Source: Nitrososphaera sp.
GTDB lineage: Archaea > Thermoproteota > Nitrososphaeria > Nitrososphaerales > Nitrososphaeraceae
Direction of reading: 5' to 3'
Assembly (NCBI GenBank): GCA_025450475.1
Contig: JANWHJ010000035.1
Span: 1 to 22,032, forward strand
DNA length: 22,032 bases
Of this stretch, positions 6,975 through 13,612 are shown in pieces. A model generated the notes under the pieces. That model had not been told where the DNA came from. It saw only the letters and a list, made by a program, of their open reading frames with translations, and searched no databases. The first letter of the stretch is position 1, and every line of letters begins with the position of its first letter. The position numbers and the translations under genes are program-made.

Positions 6975-7667
6975 ATGGCAGCGGATACACCTGCTCCAGA
7001 GAGGCAGGCGACATTTCTCAACTTTTCCTTCTTCAAGGTCGACCCTAAGTGGCGTTGGCTCAACGAGATTGGCAAAGACGAGGCCGCCAAAGAGTTCGCA
7101 AGCCTTGTTGAAGTTGCAAACACCAAGATAAAGGTGCGCACCTACTCGACGCTCGGCCTCCGCGAAGATGCCGACTTTATGCTCTGGATGATCTCAGACT
7201 CAATCGAAAAGACACAGGTAATGACGTCAAAGATCTATTCCACCGTACTCGGAAAATATCTGACGCCCTCGTACGTCTTTCTGTCGACCGCAAGGAAGTC
7301 AGTATACGCCGCCAAAGTAACTCCAGGCTTTATGACCGACGAGCAGCCTGCAAAGTATTGTATAGTCTACCCGTTTGTAAAATCAAGGGAATGGTACCTC
7401 CTGCCATTCGAAGAACGCAAGAAAATGATGGAGGAGCACATTGCCGTTGGCAGAAAGTTCCCGCAAGTAAGATTGAACACCACCTATTCGTTTGGATTGG
7501 ATGACCAGGACTTTATGCTCGCGTTTGAAACCGTCGACTTGATGGCCTTCCAAGACCTGATTATGCAGTTACGCGAAACTCGAGTGAGCAAGTACATTGT
7601 GCGAGACACTCCAATGATTGTCTGCGTTTATAAGGGAGTCGAGGATATGATTAAAAGTCTGGGATAA
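6975..7667 (+). CDS. Chlorite dismutase-family heme protein, probable coproheme decarboxylase-like
   Basis: This 230-residue dimeric alpha/beta-barrel family includes chlorite dismutases and the coproheme decarboxylase ChdC (HemQ). The stretch VYPFVKSREWY (131-141) supplies Y132 and K136, the same spacing (i, i+4) as the catalytic Tyr and propionate-binding Lys of ChdC. H155 in MMEEHIAVG is the expected proximal heme ligand. TTYSFGLDDQDF (169-180) is the conserved barrel strand. By my manual alignment, the distal Arg of true chlorite dismutases is replaced by L167, arguing against chlorite detoxification. Thermus-type homologues share this pattern, as far as I recall. The gene heads a chain of overlapping genes and lies between sufC and an AhbA-AhbB fusion, so a role in heme synthesis or heme/peroxide chemistry fits. 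The exact reaction is inferred. Confidence 0.85.
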   Translation: MAADTPAPERQATFLNFSFFKVDPKWRWLNEIGKDEAAKEFASLVEVANTKIKVRTYSTLGLREDADFMLWMISDSIEKTQVMTSKIYSTVLGKYLTPSYVFLSTARKSVYAAKVTPGFMTDEQPAKYCIVYPFVKSREWYLLPFEERKKMMEEHIAVGRKFPQVRLNTTYSFGLDDQDFMLAFETVDLMAFQDLIMQLRETRVSKYIVRDTPMIVCVYKGVEDMIKSLG

Positions 7668-8221
7668 TGCAGGCGCTAAAAGAATGGGCCGTCGTCTGCA
7701 GGGCTCTTGAAGAAGGTCGGCAGGTCGTACTTTTGCGTAAGGGCGGCATACTAGAATATCGTCAGGGTTTTGAAGTAAAGCACGAAAAGTTTTTGCTCTT
7801 TCCGACCTTTGAGCATCAGTCAAAAGAGCATCTTCAGGCAGATTTCGCCGGCAGGCTGGATCAAATATTGAAAGACCAGCCGACACATGGTAGCAACAGA
7901 ATTACAAGTTATGCGAAGGTAGTGGAAGTCAAAGAGATTAGCGACCGCTCCGCAATTAAGTCACTTGAAACATACCATGTGTGGAACGAAAGCTATGTTA
8001 ATGCCCGGATGGACTACAACGCAAAGAAGCCTATGAGCGTGATGCTATTGCGCATTTTCAAACTTGTCCAGCCGATAGTGGTGGACAGCAAGCCCGAGTG
8101 GGCTGGATGCAAATCGTGGATACCCCTTGAAATGGACGCGGCCGGGACTCCGGTGCTCGAGGACTCGCAATTCAACAAGTTGACGTCTGAAGTGAAAGGA
8201 GTTTTATCGATAGCGGCATGA
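7667..8221 (+). CDS. DUF1802 family protein
   Basis: The 184-residue protein shows the hallmarks I associate with DUF1802: an N-terminal ALKEWAVVCRALEEGRQVVLLRKGGI segment in which the ends are most conserved, then FLLFPTFEHQ. The family has no established biochemical function; members are soluble and occur in bacteria and archaea. The ATG shares its A with the TAA stop of the Cld-like gene (TAATG) and its own end overlaps the aldo/keto reductase start, so it is translated as part of that operon. This coupling is the best clue to its role, tying it to the heme-protein neighbours. Confidence 0.8.
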   Translation: MQALKEWAVVCRALEEGRQVVLLRKGGILEYRQGFEVKHEKFLLFPTFEHQSKEHLQADFAGRLDQILKDQPTHGSNRITSYAKVVEVKEISDRSAIKSLETYHVWNESYVNARMDYNAKKPMSVMLLRIFKLVQPIVVDSKPEWAGCKSWIPLEMDAAGTPVLEDSQFNKLTSEVKGVLSIAA

Positions 8222-9204
8222 AATACCGAACACTCGGCAAGAGCGGCATTAAAGTAAGCGAGATCGGCTTTGGCGCATGGACCCTCGGTCTTGATTGGTG
8301 GGGCAAAACAATCATCGACGACGAAGCAGTAAAGATGCTAAAGCGTGCCTACGACCTTGGAATAAATTTTTTCGAGACGGCGGACATGTACGGCAAGGGC
8401 AAGAGCGAAAAATTAATCGCTCAGGCATTCAAGGACATGCGCGACGAGGTTGTTTATTCTACAAAGTGGGGATATGACATGTATAACGCTGAGCAAGTGG
8501 GTCACAGCGAACTTCCACAAAAGCACGACACGGAATTTTTGAAATTCGCGCTTGCCCAGAGCCTTCAGCGCTTGCAAACAAACCATGTCGATGTTTACAG
8601 CCTTCACAACCCAAAAATGGACGCGGTCAGGAACGACGAGCTGTTTGCCGTGCTTGACGAACTGGTGAAAAAGGGGTCGATCAGAAGCCATGGGGCTGCT
8701 CTCGGGCCGGCCATAGGGTGGAAAGAAGAGGGTCTCGAAGCAATCAGGAACAGGAACATAACTTGCCTCCAGACGGTCTACAACATCTTGGAGCAGGACC
8801 CTGGGCGCGACTTGATGAAGGAAGCCGAGCGCCATAACGTAGGCATTATGGTGCGGGTCCCCGACGCATCGGGCTTGCTGACGGGCAAGGTCACGGCAGA
8901 AACAAAGTTTGACAAGAACGACCACCGCAGCTTTAGAAAGCAGGAGTTCATCATGGAAGCGATTCAAAAGATTGACAACATGAAGCCGATAGCAAGCAGT
9001 AAGGGCTGGAACATAACTGAATTGGCGATAAAATTCATACTGTCTCAAAAGCAGATTTCAGTCGTCCTGCCGACAATGATAAGTATCGAGGAGATAGAGA
9101 TGTTTGCATCAATCTCTGACGGGAAGTACCTTGACACATCCGAGGCGGCAAGCGTGGAGCAGATGTACGAGAAGAACTTTTATGTCCAGCCTGTGGCCAA
9201 ATGA
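8218..9204 (+). CDS. Aldo/keto reductase family oxidoreductase
   Basis: The 328-residue protein is a (beta/alpha)8 NAD(P)H-dependent oxidoreductase. The catalytic tetrad is intact: D56 and Y58 in FETADMYGKG, K83 in YSTKWGYD and H130 in DVYSLHNP. The N-terminus MKYRTLGKSGIKVSEIGFGA is typical of the bacterial/archaeal subfamily with broad substrates. A C-terminal segment resembling the usual cofactor-binding region (ISVVLPTMISIEEIE) is present. The ATG overlaps the preceding stop by 4 nt (ATGA). The physiological substrate is unknown; its operon partners suggest redox or aldehyde chemistry linked to heme or stress. Confidence 0.92.
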   Translation: MKYRTLGKSGIKVSEIGFGAWTLGLDWWGKTIIDDEAVKMLKRAYDLGINFFETADMYGKGKSEKLIAQAFKDMRDEVVYSTKWGYDMYNAEQVGHSELPQKHDTEFLKFALAQSLQRLQTNHVDVYSLHNPKMDAVRNDELFAVLDELVKKGSIRSHGAALGPAIGWKEEGLEAIRNRNITCLQTVYNILEQDPGRDLMKEAERHNVGIMVRVPDASGLLTGKVTAETKFDKNDHRSFRKQEFIMEAIQKIDNMKPIASSKGWNITELAIKFILSQKQISVVLPTMISIEEIEMFASISDGKYLDTSEAASVEQMYEKNFYVQPVAK

Positions 9205-9746
9205 GCGCCACTGAGGAATTACTGCAGGACCATGTTTTCATCAGGCGGCTACAGAGGGTAATCGAAAAGTGCTATTCTTTGCTGTATGAAGGAAAAGATG
9301 TGCCTTTCGGAGACCTGATAAGAATATCAAACATGATTGAGCAGTTTGTCGACCAATTCCACCACGGCAAGGAGGAGAACGGCTACTTTCCGGAAACAGA
9401 AAACAACGTTCATTATTCGGACGAAATACGCAAGTTCGTGATCGAGCACGAGTTCGGGAGGAGGATCGCAAAGCGAGTCAGAATACACCTTGAAGATTTC
9501 CTGCAAGGCAAGGACGCAAGGGAGCCGCTCGCCCGCTACCTAAAGACCTACTCTGTCTTTATCCTGGATCACACTACAAAGGAGGACAGGCTCTTCACCG
9601 ATGTCAAGGAACACCGGTCGCTCTCTGCTGATGAGGAAAAAGATTTGAAGAAGGAATTTGAGCGCATGAAGCATGAGTGCATGCGCAAGAGCGGCGACTT
9701 TGTTGCGGTATTGAAGGAATTGGAAACAGCCGACTGGGCGCGTTAG
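9201..9746 (+). CDS. Hemerythrin-like (HHE) di-iron protein
   Basis: The 181-residue product is a predicted four-helix bundle. Candidate di-iron ligands are H11 (LLQDHVFI), H54 or H55 with E58 (DQFHHGKEEN), H83 (IEHEFGRR), and H124 with E128 or D129 (ILDHTTKED). This is the spacing of HHE/hemerythrin domains, which bind O2 or sense oxygen, nitric oxide or iron. The ATGA start overlaps the aldo/keto reductase stop, so it is the last gene of the four-gene chain. Its TAG stop overlaps the stop of the convergent siroheme decarboxylase gene. A role in oxygen or reactive nitrogen handling is plausible in an ammonia oxidiser, but is inference. Confidence 0.9.
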   Translation: MSATEELLQDHVFIRRLQRVIEKCYSLLYEGKDVPFGDLIRISNMIEQFVDQFHHGKEENGYFPETENNVHYSDEIRKFVIEHEFGRRIAKRVRIHLEDFLQGKDAREPLARYLKTYSVFILDHTTKEDRLFTDVKEHRSLSADEEKDLKKEFERMKHECMRKSGDFVAVLKELETADWAR

Positions 9747-10738
9747 ACAAAATACTTTACACGTTCTTTCTTGAACTCGCGGGAGCTGAACAATATTTGG
9801 TAATCCTCTATCCCTATCGTGCTTGACATTTCGACTGCCATCTTCTCTGCGGCGTCCAGCGAACGTGCATGCACCATGCTGAACAAGTTAAACCGCCAGT
9901 CTGGATATACCGGCCTCCTGTAACAGTGGCTCACCTGCGGAAACTCCGCCAGCTTGAAGCCGATTTCGTCGATCTTTTCTTCAGGCACATGCCACACCAC
10001 CATCCCGTTTGCGACAAAGCCAGCGTCGCGGTGGCGAAGTATAGCTGCAAAGCGCCTCATTATTCCGAGGTCTTCGTATTCCTTTGCCTTTGCAAATAAT
10101 TCATCAGTCGTGATCCCAAGGTTTTCGGCAAGCTCCTTGAATGGTTCCGGGACTACTGCAAGATCTTTCTGCAACTCTCGGATGAATTCCTTGTCGCGCT
10201 CGGTTAGGGCAACCTTTTCCGGGTTCAGTTCTTTGACTTCATCGGTGGGACTGGGCTTCTCAGTGTCATCGTTGACCATGTCGAGCCTGACTCCGATCTT
10301 GTAGAGTTTCAATGTTGGCAAGACACGATACTTTAACACACCTTCGAGTGCTGCCATCCTGTCCAAGTCTTGCTTCATGTCAGTACCGGGCGGAACAGCC
10401 AACGTGAACCACATGTTGTACTCATGGTTGCGCTCGTAATTGTGGCTGACGCCTGGGTGTTCATTGACAACGTCTGCAACAGAATTAAGTCTGTCCGTTC
10501 GTATGGAAAACGCGACAAGCGCACTCTTGTAGCCTAGGCGGCGCGTGTCGAAAATGGCGTTAATCTGCCTGACGATGCCCATTTTTTTGAGCGCTGTTAT
10601 CCTGCGCATCGCCTCCTTTTCCGTTTGGCCGTGCTTTGTTGCAATATCCAAATAGGGCCTGTTAACAAGGGGAAAGACCCATTGAATCTCGTTTAACAGC
10701 CTCTTGTCGACCTCGTCAAGTTGCTGGTTTGCTTGCAT
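9743..10738 (-). CDS. ahbAB: Siroheme decarboxylase, AhbA-AhbB fusion
   Basis: Siroheme decarboxylase removes two acetate carboxyls of siroheme to give 12,18-didecarboxysiroheme, the first committed step of the archaeal heme (and heme d1-like) route. The chain holds two Lrp-like halves, each with a winged helix and a RAM-type domain. The first carries HNYERNHEYNMWFT (about 99-112, AhbA-type) and the second HCYRRPVYPDWRFNLFSMVH (about 271-290, AhbB-type), joined by a charged linker near 157-180. In most organisms the two are separate proteins. I chose ATG 10738 (331 residues) because a TATA-like element lies 27 bp upstream; TTG 10760-10762 would add eight residues. It is convergent with the hemerythrin-like gene. 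An ordinary AsnC regulator is the alternative, but the motifs favour the enzyme. Confidence 0.88.
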   Translation of the reverse strand: MQANQQLDEVDKRLLNEIQWVFPLVNRPYLDIATKHGQTEKEAMRRITALKKMGIVRQINAIFDTRRLGYKSALVAFSIRTDRLNSVADVVNEHPGVSHNYERNHEYNMWFTLAVPPGTDMKQDLDRMAALEGVLKYRVLPTLKLYKIGVRLDMVNDDTEKPSPTDEVKELNPEKVALTERDKEFIRELQKDLAVVPEPFKELAENLGITTDELFAKAKEYEDLGIMRRFAAILRHRDAGFVANGMVVWHVPEEKIDEIGFKLAEFPQVSHCYRRPVYPDWRFNLFSMVHARSLDAAEKMAVEMSSTIGIEDYQILFSSREFKKERVKYFV

Positions 10739-10763
10739 TGGGCTGTTGAAAGTAATTGCCAAT

Positions 10764-10773
10764 CCATTAAAAA
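10764..10773. promoter_or_regulatory. Shared divergent TATA element (ahbAB and small membrane protein)
   Basis: CATTAAAAAC (plus strand) lies midway between ATG 10738 on the minus strand and ATG 10791 on the plus strand, about 26-27 bp from each. Read on the minus strand it is GTTTTTAATG, a good TATA-like box. One AT-rich element could thus serve both leaderless genes in opposite directions. Confidence 0.4.
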
Positions 10774-10790
10774 CCTACCTCTAAGATAAT

Positions 10791-10898
10791 ATGCCAGTGA
10801 CTGTTGCAAACGATGTCTCGTGGTTCGTGTCAGTGGTTGCACTGTCGGTAGGCGGGACTATTCTTATTCTGTACGTCTTGAAGCGTTGGTTCAGATGA
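10791..10898 (+). CDS. 35-residue single-pass membrane microprotein
   Basis: ATG 10791 to TGA 10896-10898 encodes 35 residues. Residues 11-30 (WFVSVVALSVGGTILILYVL) form one clear hydrophobic helix, followed by a basic end (KRWFR) that would lie on the cytoplasmic side. Its promoter position relative to the shared AT-rich element supports expression. No family recognised; small membrane subunits of respiratory complexes look like this, but nothing here proves that. Confidence 0.5.
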   Translation: MPVTVANDVSWFVSVVALSVGGTILILYVLKRWFR

Positions 10899-10926
10899 CC
10901 CTCCCTCCCCCCAGGGTGCTTGCCAC

Positions 10927-10934
10927 ATTATAAG
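10927..10934 (+). promoter_or_regulatory. TATA-like element upstream of a hairpin-forming region
   Basis: ATTATAAG is centred about 26 bp before 10955, where a perfect inverted repeat begins. No protein start follows at that point, so this could drive a non-coding transcript. Confidence 0.35.
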
Positions 10935-10953
10935 GCGCGAAATGCTGATTGAA

Positions 10954-11035
10954 ATTGCCTGCAGGTCAATGCCAGTAATTGGCCCTGTTCCCCCAGTGCG
11001 CCCTGCAGGCAATCCCCACACTTTACCATTTTACA
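10954..11035 (+). ncRNA. Candidate structured RNA with 12-bp perfect stem
   Basis: ATTGCCTGCAGG (10954-10965) pairs perfectly with CCTGCAGGCAAT (11002-11013), with a 36-nt loop that itself holds GCCA/TGGC. A TATA-like element lies about 26 bp upstream of the stem start, and T-rich runs follow at about 11023-11040. No credible protein frame covers the region. It has no tRNA cloverleaf and no clear C/D or H/ACA boxes. It could also be a protein-binding palindrome or a terminator for the small membrane-protein gene; the 3' end is a guess. Confidence 0.3.
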
Positions 11036-11177
11036 CGTTTAGCACAGGGACTTTGAATAGTTCGGTTGTAGCACAAGGACCAGACTTCAGAACTACTCTA
11101 GTCTATCTTTGCAGACCCATGAATTGATTTTTTTTCGCACATGCGTTGATTACAGTTTCTGGCTCATCAAGCATGAA

Positions 11178-11324
11178 ATGAGCATTGTGGAGCTGGAAGT
11201 AAAGAAATCGTGTGCTGGATGCGGGGATGCTGAGGCCGATCTTTTTGCAGAGTTTAACCATAGGCTTCTGTGCACTCAATGCTTCAAGCAAGAGATCGAG
11301 AGCCTAGTAAAATTGACATCATGA
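11178..11324 (+). CDS. 48-residue zinc-ribbon protein
   Basis: From ATG 11178 the product has C11/C14 (SCAGCGD) and a second pair in LLCTQCFKQE, a complete four-cysteine zinc ribbon with an acidic segment between. The frame extends upstream to TTG 11109, but those 23 residues lack conservation-like character, so I prefer the internal ATG. It is the first of three zinc-ribbon genes in a row on the plus strand, each preceded by its own intergenic gap. Function unknown. Confidence 0.6.
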   Translation: MSIVELEVKKSCAGCGDAEADLFAEFNHRLLCTQCFKQEIESLVKLTS

Positions 11325-11375
11325 GCGGCTGTTCGACTCGCGTGTCCTTGAGTTCTTTGAATAACAAGGTTACCG

Positions 11376-11387
11376 TTAATTTTTAAG
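11376..11387 (+). promoter_or_regulatory. TATA-like element before the second zinc-ribbon gene
   Basis: TTAATTTTTAAG lies about 35-45 bp upstream of ATG 11422, implying a short leader of roughly 10 nt. It suggests this gene has its own promoter rather than relying on the upstream zinc-ribbon gene. Confidence 0.4.
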
Positions 11388-11421
11388 CGGGACATGCGAA
11401 ACTAATGGTGAGCTGAGACCT

Positions 11422-11664
11422 ATGAGATTGTTTGGTTGGAAGCCGAAGGGCAAGATGTTCAGCCTGAAATGTAACCAGTGCGGCGATGGCTTCTTGTCGA
11501 GTTATGCTCTAGAGGCGCCCATCTGCGGCAAGTGCCTGCAAAAGGCCAAGTCGCTAGACTCCACTATAGAGCATGAAAAGCAATGCGAGAAATGCGGTTC
11601 TGCTGGCGTGATTTATGGAAAAGTGTACTGTTATTCTTGTTACTTCAATTTCAGCAAGAAATAG
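11422..11664 (+). CDS. 80-residue double zinc-ribbon protein
   Basis: The protein has eight cysteines in four CxxC pairs: KCNQCGDGF, ICGKCLQKA, QCEKCGSAG and CYSCYF. This makes two zinc ribbons in tandem, joined by a short helix (KSLDSTIEHEK). The N-terminus is basic (MRLFGWKPKGK). The second half (QCEKCGS...YCYSCYF) resembles the single ribbon of the preceding 48-residue protein, so the two may be related by duplication. Nucleic-acid or protein binding is the likely mode of action; no specific role can be given. Confidence 0.72.
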   Translation: MRLFGWKPKGKMFSLKCNQCGDGFLSSYALEAPICGKCLQKAKSLDSTIEHEKQCEKCGSAGVIYGKVYCYSCYFNFSKK

Positions 11665-11713
11665 ATGATCGTTCTTTACATCTGATGGTAGCTACATCGA
11701 AAAGTCTTGGCAC

Positions 11714-11723
11714 TTTTATTTAA
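11714..11723 (+). promoter_or_regulatory. TATA-like element before the third zinc-ribbon gene
   Basis: TTTTATTTAA is centred about 35 bp upstream of ATG 11754, compatible with a leader of a few nucleotides. Confidence 0.4.
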
Positions 11724-11753
11724 GTTTCCCTAGAATCGCTTAACTATCATGAG

Positions 11754-11969
11754 ATGTTACTTATTAGAGTGGCGTCTTGCAGGGCATGTGGTGGCGAACT
11801 GAAACAAGTTTCATCATGTCCCACCTGCGAAGAAATCGTTCAGTGGAAATGCGCCTTTTGCGGCAAGGAGACAGACATCTCTATTCATATTCATGGCGGC
11901 GGAATTATTCCCTCAAGGTTTGGTGTTCCTGCCAAAAGAGAACCGACTTCCGTTCTGACAGCAATGTAA
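11754..11969 (+). CDS. 71-residue zinc-ribbon protein
   Basis: Cysteine pairs occur in SCRACGGEL, SSCPTCEEI and KCAFCGKET, that is three CxxC units, enough for one four-Cys zinc site with a spare pair. The C-terminal third is rich in His, Gly and Ile (ISIHIHGGGIIPSRF) and could add metal ligands. Start ATG 11754 was chosen; GTG 11769 is possible. An overlapping frame at 11777-12004 is a shadow. Function unknown. Confidence 0.6.
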   Translation: MLLIRVASCRACGGELKQVSSCPTCEEIVQWKCAFCGKETDISIHIHGGGIIPSRFGVPAKREPTSVLTAM

Positions 11970-12227
11970 AATACGAATCCAATCTATTGACTGTAAAATC
12001 CTGATACCATTATGTATCGCCCGCGGTAGGATTAGTCCGCGGCAGTGGGTCTCGGATTTATTTTCTATGGAAGTATCTTTTCCATTGTATGAGCACCTAT
12101 GCAGAATTTTTATCCAGTTTTGTCATACCAGGACTTTTAGTAAAAAAGTCGGGAGTCTGGTCGAAAGGTAGAAACCCGGCTTAAGACGCCAAAGTTGAGA
12201 TGGAAATTATCTTTTTGCAACAGGAAC
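11970..12227. other. Intergenic region with two stem-loops, no convincing gene
   Basis: This stretch holds CCGCGG at 12021-12026 repeated at 12037-12042 (self-complementary, 10-nt loop), and an 8-bp stem AAGTCGGG (12146-12153) with CCCGGCTT (12175-12182) containing one G-U pair and a 21-nt loop. A 34-codon frame at 12067-12171 has no recognisable features. It separates the zinc-ribbon genes from the NHEJ block and could carry a terminator or a small RNA. Confidence 0.3.
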
Positions 12228-12236
12228 ATAATAATT
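12228..12236 (+). promoter_or_regulatory. TATA-like element of the DUF72-DUF1801 gene
   Basis: CATAATAAT is centred about 30 bp upstream of the TTG start at 12262, consistent with leaderless transcription and supporting that start. Confidence 0.45.
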
Positions 12237-12261
12237 TGACCCATCAGCATATCTCCTAATA

Positions 12262-13461
12262 TTGCGCCTTTCCGTCGGCTGCTCTGGCTGGAGTTACAGC
12301 GCTTGGGGTGGGCATTTCTACCCAAAAGGTCTTGAAAGCAAGAACTATCTCGAATACTACAGCAAAGTCTTTGATTATGTCGAAATTGAATCTTCCTACT
12401 ATCGCATACCAAATACATTAACGACTACTCGTTGGGCAGAAATGACCCCAGATTATTTCAAGTTCACCGCAAAATTTCCAAAGAGGATCACACATGTTAA
12501 GCGCCTGGGCGAAGGGGCAGAGAGTGATATGAAATATTTTCACAAGGCAATGACTCCGCTAGCTAGGAAGTTGGGCTGTTTGCTCATCCAGCTTCCGCCC
12601 TCATTGTCTATGAAGGAAGGCATGAACAAGATTCAGAAGTTGCCATTCGACAAAGGATTCAGGTATGCGATTGAAGTGAGACACAAGAGCTGGTTTGATG
12701 ATGAATTTTATTCCTTCCTTAAGGACAATGATATTTGTCTAGCATGGAGCCAACTTAAAGATATACAGACCCCAATAGTGGTAACTACTGATTTCATTTA
12801 TCTGAGACTCATGGGGGATAGGAGCATCCCCGAAGAGGAATTTGGTACGATTCAAAAAGATAGAACCATTGAGATGAAAGCCTGGGCTGCGATCCTAAAC
12901 AAGCTAACGAAGGATAAGAATCAAAAGAATGGGTTCGTACCAATTAGCAATCATTATGCTGGCTTTGCACCGGCTACCGCGAACATGTTTAGAAAGTTTG
13001 TGGGACTGCAGCCTGTATTCTGGGAAGAGATGAAACAGGCACCAGTAGGCAAGCAAAATGAAAGAAGAAAGCGTGACATAATACCAGTTATCAAAACGAT
13101 CGACGAATACATCAAGACGTTTCCGAAGGATGTCCAAGGTATTCTTGAAAAAATGAGGCAGACCATAAAAACAGCGGCGCCTGAAGCTACCGAAGCAATT
13201 AGCTATCAAATGCCCACATTCAAGCTAAATGGGAAGAATTTAGTACATTTCGCGGCATTCAAAAATCATATTGGATTTTATCCGATACCTTCAGGCATTG
13301 AAGCATTCAGAAAAGAATTATCGCCGTACAAGCAAGGCAAAGGATCAGTACAATTTCCCATAAACAGGCCAATCCCACATGGATTAGTGAAAAAAATTGC
13401 TATTTTCCGAGTGAATGAAAATCTGTTACAATATCATTCCGACAAGCCCTCGCGTCCCTAG
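12262..13461 (+). CDS. DUF72 (YecE-like) - DUF1801 fusion protein
   Basis: Residues 1 to about 260 are a DUF72/YecE domain, a TIM-barrel-like fold of unknown reaction: LSVGCSGWSYSAWGGHFYP at the N-terminus, then FDYVEIESSYYRIP, FAKFP-type KFTAKFPKRITH, and a C-terminal NNHY-like SNHYAGFAP. Residues about 285-395 form a DUF1801 (YdhG-like) domain: DEYIKTFPKDVQGILEKMR, AISYQMPTFKLNGK, HIGFYPIPSGIE. These domains are normally separate proteins, so the fusion is unusual. The TTG start is supported by a TATA-like element 30 bp upstream. It lies directly upstream of ku on the same strand, about 150 nt away. DUF72 is of unknown function, and a DNA-repair role is inferred only from context. Confidence 0.85.
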   Translation: MRLSVGCSGWSYSAWGGHFYPKGLESKNYLEYYSKVFDYVEIESSYYRIPNTLTTTRWAEMTPDYFKFTAKFPKRITHVKRLGEGAESDMKYFHKAMTPLARKLGCLLIQLPPSLSMKEGMNKIQKLPFDKGFRYAIEVRHKSWFDDEFYSFLKDNDICLAWSQLKDIQTPIVVTTDFIYLRLMGDRSIPEEEFGTIQKDRTIEMKAWAAILNKLTKDKNQKNGFVPISNHYAGFAPATANMFRKFVGLQPVFWEEMKQAPVGKQNERRKRDIIPVIKTIDEYIKTFPKDVQGILEKMRQTIKTAAPEATEAISYQMPTFKLNGKNLVHFAAFKNHIGFYPIPSGIEAFRKELSPYKQGKGSVQFPINRPIPHGLVKKIAIFRVNENLLQYHSDKPSRP

Positions 13462-13581
13462 TTAGCGACCCCGGTACACCTGATTCCTTCTTTACTTTTA
13501 TCCTTTGACCAATTGCCAGGGTGCCCTAGAGCTGTTTCACGGGTCGACAGAGGCAGGACCCTCCTTCATGCCCAATAGCAG

Positions 13582-13589
13582 TTAAATAT
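13582..13589 (+). promoter_or_regulatory. TATA box of ku
   Basis: TTAAATAT is centred about 27 bp upstream of the TTG start at 13613, so ku has its own promoter and is probably leaderless. Confidence 0.6.
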
Positions 13590-13612
13590 CTGAAAATCAA
13601 GCTAAGCTTGCA

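Noticed and set aside
8413..9048. 211-codon ORF on the minus strand
   Set aside because: Lies wholly within the intact aldo/keto reductase; its translation has no motif.
12018..12056. Possible attachment-site copy of the tRNA-Ser 3' end
   Set aside because: Only a weak partial match (CAGTGGGTCTCGG against GAGTGGGATTCGA); too imperfect to claim an integration repeat.
12067..12171. 34-codon plus-strand ORF
   Set aside because: No motif, no well-placed TATA element, and it overlaps a stem-loop; probably chance.
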